This document shows positions 44,531 through 53,574 of a stretch of 64,000 bases of DNA, in pieces. The position numbers and the translations under genes were made by a program. This stretch comes from Thermogemmatispora onikobensis (GTDB lineage: Bacteria; Chloroflexota; Ktedonobacteria; Ktedonobacterales; Ktedonobacteraceae): assembly GCF_001748285.1 (NCBI RefSeq), contig NZ_BDGT01000026.1, positions 1 through 64,000 of the forward strand. Direction: 5' to 3'. Position 1 is the stretch's first letter, and each line of letters starts with the position of its first letter. The notes under the pieces are model-generated. The model saw nothing but the letters and a program-made list of their open reading frames with translations. It searched no databases and was not told the DNA's origin.

Positions 44531-46108
44531 ATGTCTACCGTCAGCAAGGGAACAGCCGGCACCACGACGCACTTTGTGCGCAATGCCACCGGTCTGGTGC
44601 GCGAGCTGTCGCCGTTTGACGCCTTCAACCTGGTGTTTTCCGCTGTCCTCATTCCGGTGGGGATCACCCAGGTCTTCTCATTTGCGCCCACCTTCTGGCC
44701 TGGTGCGAATGTCCTGATCTCCTTCTTGCTCTCCCTGCCGCTGGTCTTCTGCTTTGGCATGGTCTACCTCTATTTCACGGTAGCGATGCCGCGCTCCGGC
44801 GGTGACTATGTCTGGGTCAGCCGGGTACTGGGGCCGGGGATTGGCTTCTTGACCAATCTGACGCTGACCTTTGTCTTCACGACCTGGATCTCCTTTAATT
44901 TCACGACCATGCTCACGCTGCTGGGTCCCAGCCTGGGCTTTGTGGCCGGTTTCACCTGGGCCCCCGACCAGCTCACGCAGTTTCTGATCGCGACTGTCCT
45001 CACCGTGGTCTTCGCTGGCCTGATGGTGCTGGGGGCCCGGCGAGTAGCGCGCTACATGTTGGTGATGTTTGTCGTGGTCTGGCTGGGCATGCTGGTCTGG
45101 CTGATTGGTCTGGCGATGACCGATCACAGCGCATTTGTCAGCAATTTTAACGCGCATAGCGGGACCACCCTGGCCACAGTTGTCAGCACGGCGGCGAAGG
45201 CTGGTTTCTCGTCGGGTGCGGGTCTGGACTGGGCTGGGACGATCTTTGCCATGATCTACGCCTTCCAGGTCTTCACGGGTTTCCAGTGGACCGGCTACTT
45301 TGCGGGTGAGATCAAGAATGTGCGGCGGACCGCGACCTTCTCGATTCTGGGGGCTTTGCTTATCAGTGCTCTGCTCTACATCTTGGGGAGCGCCCTGATC
45401 TATCGCACCTATGGCTCGGAATTTGGCTCGCTGGTCTATCTGGGCTTCAACGTCTCGCCTTCGCCCTTGTCATTTGCTCCGTACTTACCGTCGCTGGTCA
45501 AATTCCTCTCGCTGCCCACTTTCCTACAGGTGTTTGTAACCGCCTGCTTTGTGCTCTCGGTGCTCTGGTGGACGCCGACCGGCTTTATGATCGCCACGCG
45601 CAACCTCTTCGCCTGGTCCTTTGATCGTCTGGCGCCGGCGGGGGTGGCGGAAGTGAGCGAGCGCCTGCACACGCCGGTGATCGCCACAGTGGTCATTGCC
45701 CTCTGGATCGAGTTGCTCAATTACCTCAACATCTATCAGGGCCTGAGTGCCCTCCTGATCAACGTGATTGCGGTCATGGCGCTGGCCTTTATCGCTGTGG
45801 CCCTGGCGGCGATCTTGATGCCCTTCACGCGCCCATCGCTCTTTGAAGAGGCGCCGGCGATGGTGCGCGCACGCCTGCTCGGCATCCCTGTACTGACGCT
45901 GGTCGGCATCGTCATGCTCTTGAGCTGGGCCTTTGTCCTCTATGTCACCTTTGCGACGACCGCCTTTGGAAAGGTCTCGCTGCTCTCAATGGCGGAGGCC
46001 TTCGCCGTGCCCATCTTGGGCCTGATCTACTATCTGATCGTACGCTTGATCCGCCAGCGCCAGGGCATCCAGCTCAGCGCGGCCTTCCGGGAGATTCCTC
46101 CTGAATAG
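44531..46108 (+). CDS. APC-superfamily permease
   Basis: This 525-residue protein has about 12 hydrophobic segments, starting at residue about 35 (FSAVLIPVGITQVF), with the helix-1 break and the PRSGGDYVWVSRVLG loop typical of amino acid-polyamine-organocation transporters. It takes up an amino acid or other small solute with protons or sodium. The neighbouring kinase and BtpA genes suggest a sugar-like or nucleoside-like substrate, which is unusual for APC. SD: GGAGGGAGGA. It lies 231 bases after lacI. Confidence 0.88.
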   Translation: MSTVSKGTAGTTTHFVRNATGLVRELSPFDAFNLVFSAVLIPVGITQVFSFAPTFWPGANVLISFLLSLPLVFCFGMVYLYFTVAMPRSGGDYVWVSRVLGPGIGFLTNLTLTFVFTTWISFNFTTMLTLLGPSLGFVAGFTWAPDQLTQFLIATVLTVVFAGLMVLGARRVARYMLVMFVVVWLGMLVWLIGLAMTDHSAFVSNFNAHSGTTLATVVSTAAKAGFSSGAGLDWAGTIFAMIYAFQVFTGFQWTGYFAGEIKNVRRTATFSILGALLISALLYILGSALIYRTYGSEFGSLVYLGFNVSPSPLSFAPYLPSLVKFLSLPTFLQVFVTACFVLSVLWWTPTGFMIATRNLFAWSFDRLAPAGVAEVSERLHTPVIATVVIALWIELLNYLNIYQGLSALLINVIAVMALAFIAVALAAILMPFTRPSLFEEAPAMVRARLLGIPVLTLVGIVMLLSWAFVLYVTFATTAFGKVSLLSMAEAFAVPILGLIYYLIVRLIRQRQGIQLSAAFREIPPE

Positions 46109-46422
46109 GGCAGGAGAACAGGAGAAGAAGAGGGGGGCGCCTGGGGACAGATAGACAGACAGACAGCCAGACAGACAGCAGCCTCGGCCTGCCAGCCAAT
46201 CAGCCAGGCTGAGGGCGAGAGAGACCTGTCCCAAGGCCGCTTCTGGTCCTGGTCTGGGAACGAGGGAAGGCATGGGCGAGAGCCGTGCCGTCTCCTCTCT
46301 ACCTGGACCAGGACCAACAGACGATCAGGTGAGACCGGTCGCGAGGACAGTGCAGCCACTTGTCTGTCACCTAGACCGATGTGCTTGTGCGCTAAGTCGC
46401 TCACAGGAGAGAAAGAGAGAAG
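46109..46422. other. Intergenic region with GACA microsatellite
   Basis: An imperfect GACA tandem tract occupies about 46149-46180 on the plus strand (AGACAGACAGACAGCCAGACAG). No gene is visible. It could cause length variation but is too irregular for a phase-variable promoter claim. Confidence 0.5.
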
Positions 46423-47259
46423 ATGTCAGAGAGAGCAGCAGGGCCAGGCTCCGTGCTTGAGCAGCTCTTCGGACGCCCGCGCCCGGTGATCGCCATGATG
46501 CATTTGCCGCCCTTACCGGGGCGACCGCTCTATGACAGTCGCGGCGGGATGGCCGCCATCGTCGACGCCCTGCGGCGCGATCTGGAAGTCCTTCAGGAGG
46601 GGGGAGTAGACGGGTTGCTCTTCTGCAATGAAGGCGATCGTCCCTATGCCCTCAAGATCGATCGCGCTCAGGTAGCGGCGATGGCCGCTGCCATTGGCGA
46701 GCTGCGTCCCTATCTGAGCTTGCCTTATGGGGTTGACCTGCTCTGGGACCCACTGGCGGCGCTGGCGGTCGCCCAGGCGGTACGAGCCAGTTTCGTGCGC
46801 GAGGTCTTCACTGGTGTCTACGACAGTGACATGGGCCTCTGGCAGCCTGATGCCGCTGCGGCCCTGGACTATCGCCGGCAGATCGGGGCCGACAACATTC
46901 GGCTCTTCTTCAACATCGAGCCGGAGTTTGCCCGTCCACTTAGCCCGCGCCCCATTGGAGCGCTGGCGCGGAGCGTCGTTGTTTCCTCACTGGCCGATGC
47001 CATTCTGATTTCCGGTCCAATGGCTGGAGCTGAGGCCGATCTCAGTCACATTCGCGAGGCCAAGGCGGCAGTTCCTTCCACACCAGTGCTGGCCAACACC
47101 GGGGTACGTATTGAGACCGTGCGCGCCACCCTGGCGGTGGCGGATGGCGTGATCGTCGGCACTGGTCTCAAGCGCGACGGCTATACCTGGAACCCGGTCG
47201 ACCCGGAGCGTGTGCGGCGCTTTATGGATGAGGTGCGGGCTGCGCGCGAGGAGGCCTGA
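46423..47259 (+). CDS. BtpA/SgcQ-family protein
   Basis: This 278-residue TIM-barrel-like protein has the family start IAMMHLPPLPG (residues about 23-33), the loop DGLLFCNEGDRPY and the end VIVGTGLKRDG. BtpA was named for an effect on photosystem I and SgcQ for a sugar gene cluster; the enzymatic role is not settled. It is followed 2 bases later by an FGGY kinase, so the pair act in one path. SD is a weak purine tract. Confidence 0.85.
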   Translation: MSERAAGPGSVLEQLFGRPRPVIAMMHLPPLPGRPLYDSRGGMAAIVDALRRDLEVLQEGGVDGLLFCNEGDRPYALKIDRAQVAAMAAAIGELRPYLSLPYGVDLLWDPLAALAVAQAVRASFVREVFTGVYDSDMGLWQPDAAAALDYRRQIGADNIRLFFNIEPEFARPLSPRPIGALARSVVVSSLADAILISGPMAGAEADLSHIREAKAAVPSTPVLANTGVRIETVRATLAVADGVIVGTGLKRDGYTWNPVDPERVRRFMDEVRAAREEA

Positions 47260-47261
47260 CG

Positions 47262-48854
47262 ATGCCCACACAGAAGCGTTATGCGCTGGGGCTGGACGTG
47301 GGCACGACCGCCTTGAAGGCCGTCGCCCTTGAGCGTGAGCGCGGGCTGGTGGCGCAGGTTGAGCGCCCGCATGAGCTGCGCTCACCTCAACCCGGCTGGG
47401 CCGAAGAAGATGCCGAGCAATGGTGGCAGACCTGTCAGGAGGCGCTGCGCGAGCTGTTGAGGCAGATCCCTGCTGACGAGGTGGCGGCGATCGGCGTCTC
47501 GGGCATGGTGCCAGCGATGGTGCTGCTCGATAGCAGCGGGCGCCCGCTGCGCCCGGCCATTCTGCAAAACGATGCCCGCTCAGCTCTGGAGGTCGAGGAG
47601 TTGCGGGCCGCCGTCAATGCGGACGAGTTTTTCCAGGTGACCGGAGGTGTCGTCAACCAGCAAAATATCGATCCGCGCTGGCGTTGGCTGCTCAAGCACG
47701 AGCCCCAGGTGGTGGCGCGTACCGTCTCTCTGTGTGGCTCCTATGACTTCATTGTCTGGCGCCTGACCGGCCAGCTGTCGCTCGAAGAGAACTGGGCCGT
47801 GGAGAGCGCGCTCTATGACGTGCGGCGGCGGCAGTGGCATCAGCCCTATCTGGATCAGGCTGGTATCGCCCGCAGCCTGTTGCCGCCGGTGCATGCCCCA
47901 ACCGAGATTGTGGGGGGAGTCAGCGCAGCGGTGGCGGAAGCAACCGGTCTGCAGGCTGGGACTCCAGTAGTGGCCGGGAGCGCTGACCATGTGGCGGCGG
48001 CCCTGGCTGCTGGCCTGACGCAGCAGGGCGATATCTTGTTGAAGTTTGGCGGGGCCGGCGACATTCTCTATTGCTCTGATCAGCCAGAGCCTGATCCCCA
48101 TTTCTACTTTGATTACCACGATATCCCTGGCCTGACGCTCATCAATGGCTGCATGGCCGCCAGCGGCTCGCTGGTGAAGTGGTTCATGACCCAACTGGCC
48201 CCCGGCTGCTCGCTGGCTCAATTGGATGAGGAGGCGGCTGCCGTGCCCGCCGGTGCTGATGGCGTGTTGGCGCTGCCCTATTTTCTGGGAGAGAAAACTC
48301 CCATTTTCGACCCGATGGCGCGTGGCATCTTTGCCGGCCTCATGCTTCATCACCGGCGCGCTCATCTCTATCGGGCCGTGCTGGAAGCCGTCTGCTATGG
48401 CTTTGCCCATCATCTGGAGCTCCTGCGCGAGGCGGGACGGCCTATCCGGCGCATCTGTGCCGCCGATGGGGGCAGCCGGAGCGCCCTCTGGATGCAGATC
48501 GCAGCGGATGTCGTCGGTCAGCCAGTGACGGTGGTAGCGGGTGAGGCGGCCTCGGCCCTGGGCGTAGCCTACGTAGCCGGGATGGGGGCCGGCCTCTTTG
48601 ATCGCTGGGAAGAGATCACGCGCTTCATCGTTCAAGGACCGACCTACTGGCCGCGTGCCGAGCAGATGGCGCTCTATCAGCGGGGTTTTTTCCTCTACCG
48701 CGATCTCTACCGTCGTCTGCAGCCCCTCTTTCCCGAGCTGGCTCAGCTTGCGGATGTGGCGCGCCTGATTCAGGCCCAGGCAGAGGAAGACCTATCTGTC
48801 CGGTCCAGTCTCAACTCAGCTCAGACTGAATTGAACCGAGAGAGAAAGCCGTAA
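47262..48854 (+). CDS. FGGY-family carbohydrate kinase (xylulokinase-like)
   Basis: This 530-residue protein has the N-terminal ATPase loop GLDVGTTALKAVAL and GVSGMVPAMVLLD, the second-domain phosphate loop FGGAGDI, and the adenosine motif ADGGSRSALWMQIAADVVGQPV. Xylulokinase is the closest general match, but FGGY enzymes also use glycerol, erythritol, autoinducer-2 and others. It should phosphorylate the compound taken up by the APC permease. It is tightly coupled to the BtpA gene. Confidence 0.9.
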   Translation: MPTQKRYALGLDVGTTALKAVALERERGLVAQVERPHELRSPQPGWAEEDAEQWWQTCQEALRELLRQIPADEVAAIGVSGMVPAMVLLDSSGRPLRPAILQNDARSALEVEELRAAVNADEFFQVTGGVVNQQNIDPRWRWLLKHEPQVVARTVSLCGSYDFIVWRLTGQLSLEENWAVESALYDVRRRQWHQPYLDQAGIARSLLPPVHAPTEIVGGVSAAVAEATGLQAGTPVVAGSADHVAAALAAGLTQQGDILLKFGGAGDILYCSDQPEPDPHFYFDYHDIPGLTLINGCMAASGSLVKWFMTQLAPGCSLAQLDEEAAAVPAGADGVLALPYFLGEKTPIFDPMARGIFAGLMLHHRRAHLYRAVLEAVCYGFAHHLELLREAGRPIRRICAADGGSRSALWMQIAADVVGQPVTVVAGEAASALGVAYVAGMGAGLFDRWEEITRFIVQGPTYWPRAEQMALYQRGFFLYRDLYRRLQPLFPELAQLADVARLIQAQAEEDLSVRSSLNSAQTELNRERKP

Positions 48855-48869
48855 GGAGGACCAAGGGAG

Positions 48870-49655
48870 ATGCTCTTAGCTGGTTTGCGAGGTTTCATCA
48901 CTGGTGCAGGTACCGGGATTGGGCGCGCCATTGCTCTGGAGATGGTGCGTGAGGGGGCCGATCTCTATATTACCGATCTGGATGGAGAGGCCGCTCAGCG
49001 CACCGCGGCTGAAGCCAGGGCGCTCCGGCCAGAGGCTCGTCTCTACGCTGCGGCCCTTGACGTGCGACAGGGCGCGGCGGTGGCCGCCTGCATTGAAGAG
49101 GCCCAGGCTCGTCTGGGGGGCCTGGAACTGGCGGTCAACAATGCCGGTGTTTCTTCGATGGCCCGCGTCGTTGACCTGACCGAGGATGACTGGAACTTTA
49201 ACATGGACGTCAATGCCAAGGGGGTCTTTCTCTGCTGCCAGGCCGAGGTACGCGCCATGTTGCGTCGTGGAGGGGGTGGTAGCATCGTCAATATTGCCTC
49301 GATGGCTGGCAAGAAGGCGGCGCCCTTCCTGGCCCACTATTCCGCCTCCAAGTTCGCCGTCGTTGGCTTCACCCAGGCTCTGGCGCTTGAGACTGCCGAG
49401 GCCGGCATTCGGGTCAATGCTGTCTGCCCAGGCTATGTGCGGACCTCGATGCAAGAGCGTGAAGTGGTTTGGGAGGCTCAACTACGGGGCATCACGCCCG
49501 ATGAGGTCATCGCCGACTACCTGCGGGCGATCCCTCTAGGCCGCCTGGAAGAGCCGGAGGATGTAGCGCGGGTGGTGGCCTTTCTGTTGAGTGAACGTGC
49601 AGCCTACATGACCGGTCTGGCGGTCGATGTGAATGGTGGGGCGTTCATGTCCTGA
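48870..49655 (+). CDS. Short-chain dehydrogenase/reductase
   Basis: This 261-residue classical SDR has cofactor loop TGAGTGIGRAIA, VNNAGVSS, catalytic serine in IASMAGKKA and YSASK, then CPGYVRTSM. It begins 15 bases after the kinase stop and has AAGGAGG and GGGAGA upstream. It probably oxidises a polyol or sugar in the same path. Confidence 0.9.
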   Translation: MLLAGLRGFITGAGTGIGRAIALEMVREGADLYITDLDGEAAQRTAAEARALRPEARLYAAALDVRQGAAVAACIEEAQARLGGLELAVNNAGVSSMARVVDLTEDDWNFNMDVNAKGVFLCCQAEVRAMLRRGGGGSIVNIASMAGKKAAPFLAHYSASKFAVVGFTQALALETAEAGIRVNAVCPGYVRTSMQEREVVWEAQLRGITPDEVIADYLRAIPLGRLEEPEDVARVVAFLLSERAAYMTGLAVDVNGGAFMS

Positions 49656-49836
49656 CCGACCGCCGGGCTGGCCAGGCGCGGGTGGTAGGTAGGTAGGTTA
49701 TCCGGTCTGGCGCGCCTCGCCTGCCGATGGCCTTGGGGCGTGTAGTCGCTGGGCGTAGTCGAGCTGGCTGGCCCTGGGGCGGGACGCTGGAGAGAGCGGG
49801 CCGGGCCGCCGCTCTGGAAAGGGAGTTGTCTCGCTG

Positions 49837-50802
49837 ATGTTTGGCACTCGTCGAACCACGATCTTCTTTGCTACCGATATTCACGGCTCCGAGCGCTGTT
49901 TTATGAAGTTCATTAACAGCGCCAAGTTTTATGGCGCCAATGTCCTGATCCTGGGGGGCGATATTACTGGCAAAGCACTGATCCCCATTGTGCGCGATGG
50001 CCATCATAGTCGCTATCGAGCCACCTTTCTGGGGGAGCGAGTGACGCTCGAGTCTGAGGAGGCCGTCGCTGCCTTCGAGCGTCAGGTGCGCCATGCGGGC
50101 GCCTATCCGTTTCGAACCACGGCGGAGGAGCTGGCCACCCTGGAAAGCGACCGGACGCTGGTCGATCGTCTGTTTACGCGCCTGATGGTCGAGAGCGTGC
50201 AGCGTTGGTGTGAGCTGGCGGAGGAGCGCCTCCGCGGAAGCGGTGTGCGCTGCTTTATCGACGCGGGAAACGATGACGAGCCGGAGATCGTGGAGGTTTT
50301 GAAGCAGGCCAGTTACGTGGAGATGCCCGAGGGCCGGGTGGTACTGATCGATGATGAGCACGAGATGGTCAGCGCAGGCTTCGCGAACCTGACGCCCTGG
50401 CAGGCCCCGCGCGACATTCCTGATGAGGAGTTAGGTCGCTTTATCGAATCAATGGCCTGTCAGGTTGAGCATCCCGAGCGAGCGATCTTCAACGTCCATG
50501 TCCCGCCGTATGGCTCCGGTCTGGATACCGCGCCGCAGCTGGATGAGCAGCTCAAGCCGGTCGTCGTCGGTGGCGAGATTGCCACCGGGCCGGTGGGCAG
50601 CAAAGCCGTGCGCACGATGATCGAGCGATTCCAGCCCCTGGTCTCGCTGCATGGTCACGTTCATGAGTCGCGAGCGGTGAGCAAAATCGGGCGCACGACC
50701 TGTATCAATCCGGGCAGCGAGTATGGCGACGGGCATCTGCGCGCTGCGCTGGTCACGCTCAAGGGGCCGAAGCTGCTCAGTTATCAACTGATCACTGGAT
50801 GA
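49837..50802 (+). CDS. Metallophosphoesterase
   Basis: This 321-residue calcineurin-like phosphoesterase has the metal-binding blocks in order: TDIHGSE (residues about 13-19), GGDITG, DAGNDDEPE (variant of GNHD/E), NVHVPPYG and HGHVHES. The target could be a nucleotide or phosphodiester. It is a separate unit, on the same strand as the following nucleotidyltransferase-like gene, which begins 51 bases after its stop. Confidence 0.88.
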   Translation: MFGTRRTTIFFATDIHGSERCFMKFINSAKFYGANVLILGGDITGKALIPIVRDGHHSRYRATFLGERVTLESEEAVAAFERQVRHAGAYPFRTTAEELATLESDRTLVDRLFTRLMVESVQRWCELAEERLRGSGVRCFIDAGNDDEPEIVEVLKQASYVEMPEGRVVLIDDEHEMVSAGFANLTPWQAPRDIPDEELGRFIESMACQVEHPERAIFNVHVPPYGSGLDTAPQLDEQLKPVVVGGEIATGPVGSKAVRTMIERFQPLVSLHGHVHESRAVSKIGRTTCINPGSEYGDGHLRAALVTLKGPKLLSYQLITG

Positions 50803-50853
50803 AGCCCACTCACTCGATCCGTCAGTCAAGACGACCAAGGAAAGGCGGTGGCC

Positions 50854-51678
50854 ATGACAAGGCCGGGAGACTTTGAGGCTGGCTTGCCCGCATCGGCAGA
50901 GGCGGGGAGCGCCAACGGGCCGGGGCCGACTCTGGCCGACGGCGTGGCGGAGGCCCAGCGTCTGGTGACAGCGCTGCAGCAAGAGGGCCTGACGCTGCGC
51001 CTCCTGGGCGGCCTGGCGGTGAGGCTGCGCTGTCCCAGCGCCCGTCATCGCTCTCTCGCGCGCTCCTATGCCGATCTGGACTTTGTGGCGCCCAAGAAGC
51101 AGGCTCGTCCGTTACGGGTTGCTCTGGAGGCCAACGGCTATGTTGCTGACCGACGCTTTAACGCCCTGCACGGCGAGCGGCGTCTGCTCTTCTACGATCA
51201 GGTCCACCAGCGCCAGATCGATATTTTTCTCAGCGTCTTTGAGATGTGTCATAAGCTCGTGCTGGAGCCACGTCTCCAGTTGCATCCGTTGACGCTATCG
51301 CCAGCCGATCTCTTGCTGACGAAGCTGCAGATTGTGGAGCTGAATGCCAAAGATATTCAGGATCTGCTGGCGCTGCTGCTGGACTTCCCTCCCCAGGAGA
51401 CGGCAGCCAATCCTGGCGAGCAGCTTGATATGCGCATCGTGACGCAGGTCTGCGCTCACGATTGGGGCTGGTACACGACCGTCACTGATAATCTGCAGCG
51501 CGTGGCCCAAGAGGCGGATCAGCTTTTGCAGGCCGAAGAAGCAGCCCGTGTCAGGCGGCACATTGAAGAGATGCTGCGCCTGCTGGATCAGGCCCCGAAG
51601 TCCAGCGCCTGGAAACTGCGGGCCCTGGTCGGGCGGCGTCTGCAGTGGTATGAGTTGCCGGAGGAGGTGCATCGCTAG
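50854..51678 (+). CDS. Nucleotidyltransferase-fold protein (AbiEii-like fold, function unknown)
   Basis: This 274-residue protein begins with a low-complexity, alanine/glycine-rich tail (residues 1-35). The core shows LLGGLAVRL (GG loop) and then SYADLDFVAPK (D-x-D metal pair) and LLTKLQIVE, which match the nucleotidyltransferase fold used by AbiEii and MNT-type toxins and by tRNA-modifying enzymes. No antitoxin is adjacent, so toxin status is not supported. It may share a transcript with the phosphoesterase. ATG 50854 is preferred over GTG 50848. Confidence 0.65.
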   Translation: MTRPGDFEAGLPASAEAGSANGPGPTLADGVAEAQRLVTALQQEGLTLRLLGGLAVRLRCPSARHRSLARSYADLDFVAPKKQARPLRVALEANGYVADRRFNALHGERRLLFYDQVHQRQIDIFLSVFEMCHKLVLEPRLQLHPLTLSPADLLLTKLQIVELNAKDIQDLLALLLDFPPQETAANPGEQLDMRIVTQVCAHDWGWYTTVTDNLQRVAQEADQLLQAEEAARVRRHIEEMLRLLDQAPKSSAWKLRALVGRRLQWYELPEEVHR

Positions 51679-51760
51679 TCTCCTCGCTTCTCTCTGGCGG
51701 TCTGCCTCCGCCTCGAACTGAGAAAAACACGTTCCTGTCAGCCCTGCACCTCAACCGATT

Positions 51761-51805
51761 GGAGGCAATAGGGGCTTCGAAGCCTCTATTGCCTCCTTGC
51801 TTTTT
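51761..51805 (+). terminator. Rho-independent terminator
   Basis: A 17-bp stem with one mismatch (51761-51777 with 51780-51796, minimal loop) is followed by TTGCTTTTT. It ends the phosphoesterase-nucleotidyltransferase unit. Confidence 0.85.
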
Positions 51806-52191
51806 GGGGCTCCGAGCTGGAGGCCGATGCGCTGTCTCTCTTCAGAGATGAGCCGGGGCGGTGTTCTGCGAACCATGACCCTTCCGCAGCCGGGCTGCTG
51901 TCTGCTACACTTGAAGAAGCAGCGTGAGAAACAGGTGCCATCACTCTGGACAGGTGTCAAAGCCCTGCCTTTCCTGAGCCAGGCCAGAGCTGCGCTGAGG
52001 GCAGGACAGGATCAGGGGACCGGGCCGGTTCTCTGCTCTGTTCGGGGAGAAGGACGAGCGGCTGCTTTTGGGCAGGCGCCCGGCGCCTCTTCCTCTGGCC
52101 GTGGCGTCGGGCCTTGAACACCTGGTAACGCAGCGGCCCGTGTTGGCCTGACCGGGGGCGCCATCAATCTAACAAGCGAGGAGCAAGAAGC
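51806..52191. other. Non-coding stretch before a methyltransferase
   Basis: No gene or RNA is visible. Short open frames here are not supported by a ribosome binding site. AGGAG before 52192 belongs to the next gene. Confidence 0.4.
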
Positions 52192-53064
52192 ATGGAAGAA
52201 GCCACCAAGCATACCTATATCATCGACCCAGAGAATGCGGGCGAGTTAGCGCGCTTAATGCAACAGGACCGGCTGCTGACCGAGGGCATGGGGGGACTCT
52301 TTCCCGAGGGGCAGCAGTTGCCGGAAGGGGGGAGAGTGCTCGATCTGGCCTGTGGTCCTGGTGGCTGGGATCTGGAAGTGGCCTTTCACTATCCGCACGT
52401 CGAAGTCATCGGCATCGATATTAGCCAGCAAGTGATCGAGTATGCCCGGGCCCAGGCGCAATCGCGTGGACTGGAGAACGCCCACTTTCAGGTGATGAAT
52501 GTGATGGAGCCATTAGCGTTCCCCGATAGCTCCTTTGACCTGATCAACGGACGCTTGCTATGTGGCTTCATGCTGCCGGAGGCCTGGCCCCGCTTGCTGA
52601 AAGAGTGCTTCCGCCTGCTCAAGCCTGGAGGGATCGTGCGCCTGACCGAAATGGAGTCCCCTTTGACCACCAGTCCGTCCTATGAGCACTTCTTCCATCT
52701 TGGCACCCAGGCCCTCAAGCTGGCCGGACAGAGCTTTTCGCCCGATGGGGGGCATGTCGGCATCACGCCGGTGTTGCCGCGGCTGGTGCGGCAGGCGGGC
52801 TTTGAGGAGGTGCGACTGCGAGCGAGCGTGATCGAGTGGTCGATGGGGACCGAGGGGCACTATCCCGTTTTCAAGGATGCCTTGCTCTTCCTGGAACTGG
52901 TGCAGCCGTTTCTGATCAAGATGGGGATGGGGACAAAGGAAGAGCTAGAGCGTCTCTATCAGCAGGCTGTAGCAGAGATGCAACAAGAGGACTTTTGTGC
53001 GCTCTGGAACCTGCTGACGGTCCGGGGACGCAAGCCCGGCACGACAGACGAAGCCGCGTTATAA
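52192..53064 (+). CDS. Class I SAM-dependent methyltransferase
   Basis: In this 290-residue protein motif I VLDLACGPGGWDLEVA is at residues about 50-65. VIGIDISQQVIEYARA follows, and motif IV SFDLINGRLLCGFM and post-I FRLLKPGGIVRLTE come after. It is a small-molecule methylase of the UbiE/Methyltransf_11 type and shares the general pattern of the methyltransferase at 26061-27002. The substrate is unknown. Confidence 0.86.
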   Translation: MEEATKHTYIIDPENAGELARLMQQDRLLTEGMGGLFPEGQQLPEGGRVLDLACGPGGWDLEVAFHYPHVEVIGIDISQQVIEYARAQAQSRGLENAHFQVMNVMEPLAFPDSSFDLINGRLLCGFMLPEAWPRLLKECFRLLKPGGIVRLTEMESPLTTSPSYEHFFHLGTQALKLAGQSFSPDGGHVGITPVLPRLVRQAGFEEVRLRASVIEWSMGTEGHYPVFKDALLFLELVQPFLIKMGMGTKEELERLYQQAVAEMQQEDFCALWNLLTVRGRKPGTTDEAAL

Positions 53065-53574
53065 GCATGAGTTCCGAAGCTGGCGGGGCGTGGTTGGCTC
53101 GGGCCAGGCTGGCTGCTTTGCTCTACTGATCAACCTGGCCCAGACTTGCTTAACCAGTTCTTTGGCAGCATGGCCGGGGCAATACCTCCGCAATAGGCAG
53201 CGAAGTGGTTTGTACTAGCCTCCTCCCTCTCTGTCCAAGAGCGAGCCGCCTGTGAAACAGGCCCATAGGAGGTCAAGCCTGATGGTATTTGATTGTTCTC
53301 CAAATGCCGAGTGGCATGCGAAACATCGACTGCCTCACCATCCAACTTTGGAGCAACGCATACAGTGACACATGGAGCATGCCTGCAGATGCCCCTGTCC
53401 TGCTCAGGATGAGGATCTCCTGGAGCTTCTTAATACGAATGCAATTAGACTGAGATACGTTTGTAAGTAAGGCGAAAAGGTAGCATCGTCGGCAAGGCAA
53501 ATCAGAGGTAAGCTAACCTGGCAGCTGATGATACCGATGAGGCCAGTCTGCCAGGTTGCCCCTGATTGGTTCGC
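53065..53574. other. Low-coding stretch beside the CRISPR locus
   Basis: Bases are more A/T-rich at 53400-53500 than in the surroundings. A 10-bp perfect inverted repeat (53515-53524 with 53548-53557) just after the cas6 stop, on the minus strand, may terminate the cas operon. No gene is supported, and no CRISPR repeats are seen. Confidence 0.45.

Noticed and set aside
46140-46200. Possible CRISPR repeats
   Set aside because: The units are only four bases (GACA) and have no spacers.
53065-53574. Possible transposase remnant or small gene next to cas6
   Set aside because: The short frames show no transposase motif, and ribosome binding sites are absent.
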